DNA of 64,000 nucleotides, from the NCBI GenBank assembly GCA_914767885.1, contig CAJZBQ010000039.1, forward strand, positions 186,001-250,000, written 5' to 3'. Below are positions 33,142 to 44,149 of this stretch, piece by piece. The DNA is from Blepharisma stoltei (taxonomy: Eukaryota > Ciliophora > Heterotrichea > Heterotrichida > Blepharismidae). The notes under the pieces are model-generated. The model worked only from the letters and a program-made list of their open reading frames with translations, searched no databases and was not told the origin of the DNA. Position 1 is the first letter of the stretch. Every line of letters starts with the position of its first letter. Position numbers and translations under genes: made by a program.

Positions 33142-35635
33142 ATGTATCGATGGCTGTTACAATTGCAAAAAATATTCTCCATGAGGAGAGATCAAAAAGG
33201 TGATATAGAAATTCCGAGGCTTCGGGAAGAAGAAAATTCAAGTTTTATTGAAGTATATCAAGAAAATACTCCGACTACAGATAAAGGGCAAGAAGAAAGA
33301 ATAAAAATTCAGCTGAGATGGGACAATGTTAGTTACGTCATCGAAAAAAAGGTGAGGAGACGCAGATCCTAAAATCAGTTTCTGGCAAGGCCAACCCTGG
33401 GGAGCTTCTAGTTTTGATGGGGTCATCAGGGGCTGGAAAAACAACACTCCTCAACATCTTGGCTGGAAGACTTAAAAGCTCAGGCAACGCAAAGATTAGT
33501 GGCCAAATATCAGCAAACGGGACTAACATTAAGGATATTGATTTTGGGTACTATTCAGCTTATGTGACCCAAGAGGATATCCTGCTTCCTAATCTAACTC
33601 CAAGAGAGTCCTTAATGTTTTCCTCTAGACTTAGGATGCCAGGCCATTATCAAGAACATGTGGACAGGGTAAATGGTATCATAAATGATCTAAGATTGGT
33701 CAAATGTGCAGATAATATCGTTGGAAGTTTAACCAAGAAAGGACTATCTGGAGGCGAAAGGAAAAGAGTTTGTATTGGGATGGAACTTATCTTATCTTAT
33801 CTTATCTTATACTATTTATAATGTTTTAACGTCCACTACGGGGTCAACCTTCCCAGGTCTACCTCTCACCTTCGTCGCATCGGGGCCTACAAGTCGCTAG
33901 GCCGACCTACTTTGATCACCAGGGTGCTTCTAGGACAAGTGCTGCCGGCTTCTACGGCTCATGAATGAGCTACTTGCTCATACATGGGCTGCTTTTCCCG
34001 AAAACCCAAAAATGGGATTTTCTGGTCGGCTATCGGCAAAAAGGAAAAGCACATAGTCTTGGATGTAACGCCCAGTTTCACGCTAGAGAGTTGCCCGAAT
34101 GGTCCAAAGGACTCTGCTGAGCTTCCCCCTTTCCAACTTCCCGCCCCCCTTCCCAACGAGGAAAAATCCATCTCGAGACCAGACTTGGGCTAGGCTCTGT
34201 ACACAACCAGAATTGCTTGCCTAGTGTTGCTGTCCATCTCTAGCATGGTAAAACCTTGCCGGATATAATTAAAATATGAGTCGAGGCTGCATGGCCGGGA
34301 GGCCATGCCCAGACGAAGACGCCATATTTTAATTATGCGATGGAACTTATCACTGATCCAATTGTCCTTATGCTTGATGAGCCTACTTCAGGTCTTGACA
34401 GTTTTACAGCAGAAGTCGTTATTGACTTATTGATAGAGCAAGCCAGGAAAGGTAGAACTGTAATGTCAACTATCCACCAACCAAGTACAAGTATGTTCGA
34501 TAAGTTTGACAAATTAATTTTATTAGCAGAAGGCCATCTTGTATATCAGGGCCGCGCTTCAGAGTCCACCAAATATTTTGCAAAACTTGGATACGAGTGT
34601 CCAAAGCTTATGAACCCAGCTGACTATTATATGAGACTTCTTCATGTTGTAGATAGGAAGCATCCTACTGAAGAAGAGCATGAAAAAATAGAAAATGTAG
34701 TATCAGCTTATAATTCAATAGAGCAGGATGAAGGAGATTATGATAAGTCAAAGCTTGAGCCTTTACAAACCAAGAAATTAACAGCTCCTACAAATTTTGC
34801 AGAGCAGTTTATTATACTGCTGAAAAGAGCTTGAACAAATGCAAGAAGAGACCCTCTTGCTGGTAGGTTTTTGTTTATCGAGTACATTATGATAGCTGTT
34901 TTACTCGATTTGGTTTGTAATAACTTAGCCAAAAACTATGATTCTTCAACAACCAGAACTCAGCTCCTATTTATGTCAACAGCCGTAGTATCCTTACATT
35001 CATGTCAAACTGCAGCTATGCAATTTCCTAGTGAGACTCCTTTATTCCTAAAAGAAAGTAAGCAAAGGATTTATCACACCATTTCTTACTATATTGCCAA
35101 ATCTATTGCAGACATTCCTATGCATCTTCTCCCGTTGATGGTGTATTGCCTTCTTATATATTGGGCAATTCCTTTCAATGATTATGATGCTAGCAAATTC
35201 TTCATTTTTTACTTTATTCTGGTTATTCTCCAAATAAGCCAGATAGGAGTTGGGTATATTTTAGGCTGTATGGTCAAAACAGATACTGTTGCTTTGGCTA
35301 TTGTCCCAATATTTTTTCAGCCTATGATGTTGTGGTCTGGTTTATTTCCTCATGTAGACGAATTTCCTCAAGGATTTTCTTGGGTACAATACTTTTCTGT
35401 AAGAATTATTTAGGTAATAAGATGGGCTATTGAAGGACTTATGGTCAATGAGTACAATGATTTGGGAATGCATTGTCAGCATTGCACAGATTGCAAGAAA
35501 TGCGATATTCTGAAGGATTATGATTTTACTAGAAGCATTGGAGAAACTGTCTTGTATCTATGCATTCTTCTTGTGGGCTATAGAATTCTTGCATATTTGC
35601 TACTTTGGAAGAGAGCTATTAATTCTCGTAGATAA
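33142..35635 (+). CDS. ABCG half-transporter, array copy 8 (SINE-like insertion plus 1-nt frameshift)
   Basis: Parts 33142-33791, 34352-35398 and 35414-35635, intron 35399-35413 (GTAAGAATTATTTAG). The A-run at 33344-33350 is one base short, shifting the frame in the ATPase domain before Walker A. The conserved LCWDNVSY also reads LRWDNVSY. The insertion sits in IGMELITDP just before Walker B and is cleanly removable by its 13-bp duplication. A TGA at 34832-34834 is the Trp of the conserved RAW(T/I)NARRDPL. The remaining 5' and 3' parts are conserved with copy 9. Either a young pseudogene or a gene with a homopolymer read error. Confidence 0.7.
33792..34351 (-). mobile_element. GC-rich SINE-like insertion in ABCG copy 8
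   Basis: A perfect 13-bp target duplication GATGGAACTTATC lies at 33779-33791 and 34339-34351. The element of 547 bp is oriented on the minus strand: its tail is a short (TTATC)n array at 33787-33811 as read on the plus strand, and its head at the right contains a long stem-loop (34268-34336: TAATTAAAATATG ... CATATTTTAATTA with a GC-rich inner stem GGCATGGCC/GGCCATGCC-like). No ORF looks protein-coding. An internal block resembles the copy-1 element, and the 3' end (CCCCGTAGTGGACGTTAAAA in element sense) matches the element at 50730-51088. Confidence 0.85.
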
Positions 35636-36034
35636 GGATAATTCTTTGAATAAAAATATTCAATTATAAAAATATTATATGATTACAATATTTTCTAATT
35701 AAATTACTTTCAATAGAAATATAAAAAAGGAAATCCACTGACAAAATAGTTTTTTAAATAAATAAAATAGAAATAAGCATGTTAAAGTTAAAATAAATTA
35801 TTTCATTATACCTGGCAATTTTCAATTTTTAGTTTCAATTATACCTCTTTGTATTTTTATTATAATTTTTAAATTAAGAAGTATATTTTATAAAAATTTG
35901 AGACTTAAAGAAAAAAAACTTCTTATTTTTATCTCAGTTTTATCTTTTGAGTCAAACTAAAGGTATTAAAGTTCCCCGTAATTTTTCTTTACCTCTGCGC
36001 ATTTTCTGCCAAGACTTCATATTTGCTGGATCTG

Positions 36035-36130
36035 GAAGTTGCAACCAGTTGGCTTAGTGGTCACGCATCCCATAGGGCCCACCCTAGGCACAAATAATGG
36101 TTAGAATTAAAGCGCTTAAACTCAGGTTTA
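36035..36130 (+). other. GC-richer island with tRNA-like start
   Basis: The text GTTGGCTTAGTGGTCACGC resembles a tRNA D-arm/A-box, and GGTTAGAATTA about 35 bp later is a poor B-box. A proper anticodon stem with a 7-nt loop cannot be drawn. Possibly a tRNA-derived SINE remnant. Weak. Confidence 0.25.
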
Positions 36131-36360
36131 GGTAAAGTGGCTTTTGCGACCAAAATAGTGCGCTGAATTCAAGACATATTTAATCAATGCTGACATTAAT
36201 TATCTTTTTGAGTAATTTTTTGTAGTCAGCAAATCACAGAATTTTAGTGAGTTAATTTTTTTGATTGTTTGGCTAGAAAACTAAAGCCCAACATAAGTCA
36301 GAGCTTTATTAAAACCTTGCATTTAGATTCCATAAAATACTTTAAAAAAATTGATTACTA

Positions 36361-36925
36361 GTGTCCAGAGCCAATAACCCAGCTGACTACTATATGAGAC
36401 TTCTTCATGTTGGAGATATTAAACATCGTACTGAAGAAGAGCATGAAAAAATAGAAAAAATAGTAGCAGCTTATAATTCAATAGAACAGAATGATGGCGA
36501 TTATGATAAGACAAAGCTTGAGCCTCTAAACACTAAGCATTTAGCCTTGCCCATAAATTTTGTTACGCAGTTCACTTTACTGTCTTGTAAAAAAGAAACT
36601 CTTGCTTTGACTATAACTCCAGTTTTTTTTTACAACCTACTGGATTATTTCCACACTTAGATAGCTACCCTGCAGGATTTTCTTGGGTACAATATTTTTC
36701 TGTAAGATTTATTTAGTAAATGAGAAAGGACTTATAGCGAATGAATACAATGTTTTAGGTATGCATGTCAACATTGCACAGATTGCAGGAAATGCGATAT
36801 TTTTAGAGACTTTGATTTAAACAAAAGTATTGGAGAAACTATATTGTATCAATGCTTTTGCTTGTAGGCTATAGACTCCTTGATTTATGCTACTGTGAAA
36901 ATGAGCTTCAAGTGCACATATATAA
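36361..36925 (+). pseudogene. Decayed ABCG 3' portion
   Basis: Starts within the linker ([12 protein letters not shown]), keeps EEHEKIEKIVAAYNSIEQND and a copy-6-like NFVTQFTLL, then jumps over most of the membrane domain to KKETLALTITPVFF. Further frameshifts follow, but the old intron (GTAAGATTTATTTAG at about 36702-36716) and a degraded Cys-loop and C-terminus remain up to about 36925. No 5' half. It is the remnant of the copy duplicated with its spacer. Confidence 0.85.
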
Positions 36926-36935
36926 ATCATATAAT

Positions 36936-37890
36936 AAAAAGTTTATTTAATAAAAATATAATTATGAGATAAAAATATTAAATTTTCATAAATTATTTTC
37001 ACAAATATAATATAGTTATAACGATCAAATTTATTAATCTTATCAATTTTATCTATATAATTAATACAATGATACTAATAATTTTTATTACCAAATTACT
37101 AAAAGCTAAAAAAATCAAATTTCTTATTTTTTATTTAATACAGCCTTAATCAGATAGGTTATCCATCTTTTAAAGTAAATTCGCAAACAAAAAAATTTAT
37201 CTAAATAGATTAAGATTAAATATTTAAGAGCAATAAGATAGAAAAAATTAATGAATTGATAAGGAAGTTGTGTATGAAATATTCAATTATTTTAATTTTT
37301 CAAATTAAAAGGTAAATGGGATAATGTTTAATAAATTAACCATTAAAGGAATGATAAAAGCTAAATATAAAATTTTAAGTAAGTTTGAAGCCATAAACAG
37401 AGACAGAAAATTTCTAGCTTAAATTTATTCAAAATCATTAATGTTTTTATAGTAGCAGTTATTCTATGCTTATATAATGGAGAGATAATTTAGGTATAAA
37501 ATGAAGTTTAGATTGAATTATAATCGAAAAGCAGGAATTACTTATTTGTAAATAAGCTATTATTGATAACTTGAGTTTTTTTAAATATTCAAGGCAATTG
37601 TTCACCTGATATTGAAAATTGAAAATTTAATTTACTTATCTAGAAAGATTGAAAAATCTGCTTCATATATAAAAGCTTTATAAAGTCTTAGTAAAGAAAA
37701 TAAAATTTTTTATTAGATAACGCAAATTAAAAAATCCTTCTGCTGAATATAAAATATCCCCAAAAAGCTGATTTTTTAATTTTTCAAAAATAAAACTTAT
37801 CTATTTAAACCGAAGATGAGTTAAAATAAGACGCAGCACTAAGCAAATACATACCTTTTTTAAAGTTAATTTTAAAATCTCTCTCTTATT
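36936..37890. repeat. Spacer homologous to 31332-33141, without the two MITEs
   Basis: Follows the same order of blocks as the spacer after copy 7 (shared text at 37140-37400, and AAAGATTGAAAAATCTGCTTCATATAT-type sequence, split here, near 37650). At the two places where the other spacer carries MITEs, this one has uninterrupted sequence with a single TA or TTA. Right end is the promoter region of copy 9. Confidence 0.8.
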
Positions 37891-37904
37891 TTCGAAATGA
37901 AACG

Positions 37905-40154
37905 ATGGCTATTATAATAATGGCAAAAGTATTCTCCATGAGAGGAAGTCAAGAGGGTGATATAGAAATTCCAAGGTTAAAAGAAGAAGAAAATTCAAGT
38001 TTCATTGAAGTTTATCAAGAAAACACTCCGAATACAGATAAAGGACATGATGAAAGAATGAAAATTCAGCTGTGCTGGGACAATGTTAGCTATGTCATCG
38101 AAAACAAAGGCGACGAGACGCAGATCCTAAAATCTGTTTCTGGCAAAGCCAACCCTGGGGAGCTTCTATATCATTTGGCATGTATTAAAATATTTTATTT
38201 TTCTATTAGATTTTTCATTATTTATTACATAAAAGGTAGTTTTGATGGGATCATCAGGGGCTGGAAAGACAACACTTCTCAACATCTTGGCTGGAAGACT
38301 TAAAAGCTCAAGCAACACAAAGATTAGTGGTCAAATAACAGCAAATGGGACTAACATCAAAGACCTTGATTTTGGGTACTATTCAGCTTATGTGACCCAA
38401 GAGGATATCCTGCTTCCTAATCTATCCTTTTTTAGATAAATGCATAAATATTTTTTACAATCTTTAGATAGATAATTCAATTAATTAAAAATGTATAACC
38501 CCAAGAGAGTCCTTAATGTTTTCCTCTAGACTTAGGATGCCAGGCCATTACAAAGATCATGTCGATAGAGTAAATGGAATCATAAATGATCTAAGATTGG
38601 CCAAATGCGCAGATAATATCGTTGGAAGTTTAACCAAAAAAGGACTATCAGGAGGTGAAAGGAAAAGAGTTTGCATTGGGATGGAACTTATCACTGACCC
38701 AATTGTCCTAATACTTGATGAGCCTACTTCAGGTCTTGACAGTTTTACAGCAGAAGTCGTTATTGACTTATTGATAGAGCAAGCCAGAAAAGGTAGAACT
38801 GTAATGTCAACTATCCACCAACCAAGTACAAGTATGTTCGATAAGTTTGACAAATTAATTTTATTAGCAGAAGGCCATCTTGTATATCAGGGCCGCGCTT
38901 CAGAGTCCACCAAATACTTTGCAAAAATTGGTTACGATTGTCCAAAGCTTATGAACCCAGCTGACTACTATATGAGACTTCTTCATGTTGTAGATAGGAA
39001 GCATCCTACTGAAGAAGAACATGAAAAAATAGAAAATGTAGTATCAGCTTATAATTCAATAGAGCAGGATGAAGGAGATTATGATAAGTCAAAGCTTGAG
39101 CCTTTACAAACCAAGAAATTGACATCTCCTACAAATTTTGCAGAGCAGTTTATTATACTGCTGGAGAGATCTTGGATAAATGCAAGAAGAGACCCTCTTG
39201 CTGGTCAGCTTTTGTTTACCGAGTACATCATGATAGCTGTTTTACTCGATTTGATTTGCAATAACTTAATCTTATTAAATGATAGTTCAAATAATATATA
39301 AGAAAAAAAAGCATTTTCATTTTGTGGTTTATTTTTTTTATTAAAAAAAATTTTGCTATCGCTCTATGAGTTAGCAAAAAACTATGATTCTTCAACAACC
39401 AGAACTCAGCTCCTATTTATGTCAACAGCCACTGTATCCTTCTATTCATGCCAAAATGCAGCTATGCAATTCCCTAATGAGACTCCTTTATTCCTAAAAG
39501 AAAGTAAGCAAAGGATTTATTCCACTATTTCTTATGCTTTTCAAAGTAAAACTTATCGTTCTTAATTAGTCTTTTAAAAGACAATCAAAATTGTTTAATA
39601 AGGTATACTATATGGCCAAGTCAATTGCAGATATTCCTATGCAACTTCTCCCGCTGTTGATATATTGCCTTATTATATACTGGGCAATCCCTTTCAATGA
39701 TTATGATGCTAGCAAGTTCTTCATTTTTTACTTTATTCTGGTTATTCTCCAAATAGGCCAGATAGGAGTTGGGTATATTTTAGGCTGCATGGTCAAAACC
39801 GACACTGTTGCCTTGGCTATTGTCCCAATATTTTTGCAGCCTATGTTGTTGTGGTCTGGTTTATTTCCTCATGTAAACGATTATCCTGAAAGTTTTTCTT
39901 GGGTACAATATTTTTCTGTAAGAATTATTTAGCTAGTAAGATGGGCTGTTGAAGGACTTATGGCAAATGAGTACAATGATTTGGGAATGCATTGTCAACA
40001 TTGCACAGATTGCAAGAAATGCGATATTTTGAGGGATTATGATTTTACTAGAAGCATCGGAGAAACTGTATTGTATCTATGCATTCTTCTTGTGGGCTAT
40101 AGAATTCTTGCATATTTGCTACTTTGGAAGAGAGCTATTAATTCTCGTAGATAA
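37905..40154 (+). CDS. ABCG half-transporter, array copy 9 (four IESs, one intron)
   Basis: Parts 37905-38168, 38239-38424, 38498-39268, 39374-39534, 39608-39917 and 39933-40154 join to 1914 nt, 637 aa. The start is MAIIIMAKVFSMRG, with a second possible ATG at 37920. All four inserts are TA-bounded and AT-rich and contain stops. Their removal gives [30 protein letters not shown] and TISYYMAKSI exactly as in paralogues. The intron 39918-39932 is GTAAGAATTATTTAG, after which the usual CMRW reads LVRW. All ATPase motifs and the C-x2-C-x2-C-x2-C loop are present. The complete closure of frame over six parts makes this a strong case for developmental excision. Confidence 0.92.
38169..38238. other. 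70-bp TA-bounded IES in ABCG copy 9 (site shared with copies 3 and 6)
   Basis: TA at 38167-38168 and 38237-38238. AT-rich, no inverted repeats. Located between the Leu codon and GTTTTGATGGG upstream of Walker A. Confidence 0.88.
38425..38497. other. 73-bp TA-bounded IES in ABCG copy 9
   Basis: TA at 38423-38424 and 38496-38497. The next TA pair (38494-38495) would put a stop in frame, so the boundary is chosen by frame. Restores NLTPRES. It sits within a few bases of the SINE-like insertion site of copy 2. Confidence 0.85.
39269..39373. other. 105-bp TA-bounded IES in ABCG copy 9
   Basis: TA at 39267-39268 and 39372-39373. Restores CNNLAKNYDSS. AT-rich, with an A-run and T-run inside, no clear terminal repeats. 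Confidence 0.85.
39535..39607. other. 73-bp TA-bounded IES in ABCG copy 9
   Basis: TA at 39533-39534 and 39606-39607. Restores the ISYYMAKS segment in frame. AT-rich, includes a short internal inverted repeat (CTTTTAAAAG). Confidence 0.85.
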
Positions 40155-40510
40155 GGATAACAATTCTTTGAATAAAAATATGTAATTATAAAAATATTAA
40201 ATGATTTCAATATTGCCTAAACAAATAGCTTTCAATGGAAATATAAAGATGTATATCCACTGACAAAATAGTTTTCTAAATAAATAAAATATAAATAAGT
40301 TAGTTAAAGTTAAAATAAATGATTTCATTATACCTGGCAATTCTCAATTATAATTATCAATTATACCTCTTTACATTTCTATCATTCTTTAAAAAAAAGA
40401 AGTAAATTTTAGTGTTTCCTTTCCTATTGATTAATTATACTCCAATTAAATCATAATAAATTATATAATTATTTTCTTTGAGTCAGCATAAGTGTCATTC
40501 ATAAACCCAT

Positions 40511-40708
40511 TTGCTTAAGTATTTAGACGTATTAGAAATATTCCCTTGCTCTAGTGCCCAGAAATCTTCCAATTGCTATAGAGTTGATGAATTTCCACAC
40601 ATCAATTTTATCGCAAAGACAAAAACTTTTTCACTCAAAGATTACAATAAATCAAGGTTCTCAGGAAAGGAACAAATAGAGAAAGTCAAGTTAATCAAAT
40701 CATATTAA
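40511..40708 (+). pseudogene. Decayed copy of the MYND-kinase gene 5' part
   Basis: The 190 bp align with 44192-44380 of the kinase gene: TTAGAAATATTCCC against TTTGAAATATGCCC, then AATTGCTATAGAGTTGATGA against AATTGTCGTAGAATTGACTG, then ACACATCAATTT and CTTTTTCACTCAAAGATTAC against the intact counterparts. The Cys codons of the zinc finger are partly lost and the kinase domain is missing. Confidence 0.8.
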
Positions 40709-40770
40709 GTTTTAAGCATATAAAAGAAAAATAGCAGAAAAATTGAAATTATATATCAATGAATTCTCCT

Positions 40771-40897
40771 GATATTTACAGACTTCTTGCATTTTTATTA
40801 CTAACTACATTCGGTTAATATCATAAACAGTTGTTAAATTTAAAGAGACTGACTATAAAATATGTAAAGAAGAGAGTTGCAAATGCACTTAGATAAC
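40771..40897 (+). pseudogene. Decayed ABCG C-terminal fragment
   Basis: GATATTTACAGACTTCTTGC corresponds to GYRLLA, and further on AAGAGAGTTGCAAATGCACT followed by TAGATAA corresponds to KRVANALR-stop, the array genes' C-terminal text. Sequence between is broken. Confidence 0.6.
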
Positions 40898-41968
40898 TAG
40901 TAATAATTATCTAATATAAATATCAATTTCAAATTATTTTTTCCCACAAAGTAGAAGTATTTACTATCTCACCAGATGCAATCAATTGACAAAATATATT
41001 GCAGTCCTTATAAAAAAGCATTTAATAACACTTTAAAATTTTATCTAAAAATAATTCTTGAATAGTCTTGATACAGTTTATAAAATTTATGTGTATGAAT
41101 AGATAACTATAGATAATCTACTAAAATTTTTTTTTGAAGTCTAACAACTTTGGTATTTGAAAATATCATTTGTCTATTTTATAGTTCAAACACCATTTTA
41201 TCCATTGTTTTTATAAATAATTTTAACCATTTTGATTTAGTTTTTGTAACCGCTTGCTTGAAATTTTCGATTTTTAAGCATCTTGAGCTTAACGAAAAGT
41301 TATAAAAACGATGCCAGCTCAAAAGAAATTTTACGATATAATAATTATTTTCAAAAATTGCAGTAGTTATTAGCCATAAAAGAGGCTATAATAAAATTTA
41401 TTACCTAAATGTCGTTCAAAATCACTAAGCTATGAATATTGATAATATTTTTTTGTTATCATGTAGAGTTGCAATAGGTTAAAAGAGGTCGCAGAAAAAT
41501 TAGGAAACAAAAATTTTTCTAGGATTAAGATGATTAAAAAAGGAACTATCAGCAAAAGCAAAACAATTAAACTGTTTTATATAGAGCTATAAACTTAATT
41601 AAAGTGGCAATATTTGTCTGGCAACAGGATAGAGCCATTAATAGCTCCTATTCCATAAAATAGGAAACTATGCTTTAGCATGGTGAAGCTTTATCAAGCA
41701 CTTATTAGCATTGATAAATTATAATTGTAAAATTAGCATATGATAATAAAAGATTATAACTATCAAATGTAATTCTGCAACGCCACCAATGTTTATAAAA
41801 ATATGAGCTTGAAAGCAAATTCAGGGAATTTTTGGTAAAAAATAAAAATTATCAATTTTATCAAAGAGAAAGCTAAATAAACAGCAAATCTCTCTTAGAT
41901 GTCACTTCTTTCTAGCTTAATTCTAATTTATGCACTTAGTTTTGAAATTAAGCGATGGTTAATATAAA
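40898..41968. other. AT-rich spacer upstream of ABCG copy 10
   Basis: About 1.07 kb with no gene or repeat I can support. The final bases (GAAATTAAGCGATGGTTAAT) match the leader of copies 8 and 9 (GAAATG..ACGATGGCT..). Confidence 0.45.
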
Positions 41969-43888
41969 ATGGTTAGCCCGCAAGTCTTCTCCAGGAGAGA
42001 GAGTCAAGAGAGTAATATAGAGATTCCAGTGATGAAAGAAGAAGAAAATTCAAGTTTAGTAGAAGTTTATCAAGAAAAATCCCCTACAGAAGCCAACGGA
42101 CATGATGAAAGGACTAAAATCCAATTGTGCTGGGATAATGTTAGCTACGTCATCGAAAAAGAAGGTCAAGAGACTCAGATCCTAAAATCAGTTTCAGGAA
42201 AGGCCAATCCTGGGGAGCTTCTAGTTTTGATGGGGTCATCAGGGGCTGGAAAGACAACACTTCTCAACATCTTGGCTGGAAGACTTAATAACACAGGCAG
42301 CGCAAAAATTATTGGCCAAATAACAGCAAATGGGACAAACATAAAAGACCTTGATTTTGGGTACTATTCAGCCTATGTAACCCAAGAGGATATCTTGCTT
42401 CCTAATCTAACCCCAAGAGAGTCCTTAATGTTTTCATCAAGACTTAGGATGCCTGGTAATTATCAACAACATGTAAAAAGGGTTGATGGGATCATCGAAG
42501 ACTTGAGATTGATGAAATGTGCAGACAAGATCGTTGGGAGCATAACCAAAAAAGGACTATCAGGAGGTGAAAGGAAAAGAGTTTGCATTGGGATGGAACT
42601 TATCACTGATCCTATTGTCCTTTTACTTGATGAGCCTACTTCTGGACTTGACAGTTTTACTGCGGAAGTCGTCATTGATTTACTAATAGAGCAATCAAGA
42701 AAAGGTAGAACTGTAATGTCAACTATTCACCAACCAAGTTCAAGCATGTTTGATAAGTTTGATAAATTAGTATTATTAGCAGAAGGCCACATTGTATATC
42801 AAGGCCTTGCTGCTGATTCCACAAAATATTTTACAAAAATTGGCTATGAGTGCCCCAAACTCATGAATCCAGCTGACTATTATATGAGATTACTTCATAT
42901 TGTAGATAGGAAGAATCTTACTGAAAAAGAGCATGAAAAAATAGAAAACATTGTGGCAGCTTATGATTCAATAGAGCAGGATAAAGGAAATTATGATGAA
43001 TCAAAACTTGAGCATTTGAAAACTAAACATTTAGCATCTCCTACAAATTTCGCTACTCAGTTTATGATTTTATTAAGTAGAGCTTGGACAAACTCTAGAA
43101 GAGATCCTCTTGCTGGCCAAATTGTTATTTCTGAATACATTACGATGGGTGCTCTGCTTGCTTTGCTTTGTAATAACTTAGCAAAAAATTATGATTCTTC
43201 AACAACCAGAACTCAAATTTTGTTTCTTTCATCCACAATTGTGTCTTTTTATTCATGCCAAAATTCAGCTATGCAATTTCCAAATGAGACTCCTTTATTC
43301 CTTAAAGAAAGTAAGCAAAAGATTTATTCCACAGCTTCTTACTACCTTTCTAAATCACTTGCTGACATTCCTATGCAATTCCTTCCAATATTACTCTATT
43401 GCCTTATTATTTATTGGGCAATTCCTCTTAACGATTATGATGCTAGCAAATTCTTTATTTTTTACTTTATACTTATTTTGCTGCAATTAAATACGACAGG
43501 TGTTGGGTATATTTTAGGCTCTTTGGTCAAAACTGAGACTCTTGCGCTCGCTCTTACACCGATATTTATGCAGCCTATGATGCTATGGTCTGGATTATTC
43601 CCACATGTAGATGATTTTCCTCAAGGATTTTCTTGGATTCAATACTTTTCTGTAAGAATTATTTAGTGCATGAGATGGTCTTCTGAAGCTCTTATGGTAA
43701 ATGAGTATAATGACTTGGGAATGCATTGCCAGCATTGTACAGATTGCAAGAAGTGCGATGTTCTAAGGGAATATGATTTTACTAGAAGTATTGGAGAAGA
43801 TGTCTTGTATCTCTGCATTCTTATGGTGGGATATAGAGTTATTGCCTATTTGCTGCTTTGGAAAAGAGCTGTTAATTCTCGTAAATAA
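41969..43888 (+). CDS. ABCG half-transporter, array copy 10 (intact)
   Basis: Exons 41969-43651 and 43667-43888, intron 43652-43666 (GTAAGAATTATTTAG), 634 aa. Start MVSPQVFSRRESQE. No insertion or frameshift. The ATPase domain has [18 protein letters not shown] and [11 protein letters not shown]. Distinctive changes are DRKNLTEKEHEKIE in the linker and SEYITMGALLALLC in the first membrane helix, making it the most diverged of the second half of the array. The Cys loop reads [13 protein letters not shown]. Last array member before the kinase gene. Confidence 0.95.
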
Positions 43889-44149
43889 TGATAATGATCT
43901 TTGATAAATACACAATAAATAGGTTTTTAATATTTTTATTCCTATAGTCATCATTCTAAATGAAAAATATTGAAATGCATTATTATATATGAAAATAAAT
44001 TTTTATGCCAAAGCAAAAATTGACTATTTATTTTTTTTCATGCTTTAAAATTAAGTGTATTTCTTTACACTCTTATTTTCTTTAAATCAACAAATTTATG
44101 TTTGCTTTGCAATCAATTGATTATTAATTATTTTTTTGAATCTATATAA

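Noticed and set aside
33984-34193. Short ORFs inside the GC-rich elements (also 48811-49050 and 50678-50872) as proteins
   Set aside because: Not conserved between element copies, no recognised domain. Open only because GC-rich DNA has few stops.
33792-34351. GC-rich blocks as bacterial contamination or misassembly
   Set aside because: They sit inside ABCG or other genes with exact or near-exact target duplications and A/T-rich tails, and share modules with each other. These are insertion hallmarks.
36035-36130. A functional tRNA gene
   Set aside because: Only the D-arm looks right. No proper anticodon arm, and the B-box is degenerate.
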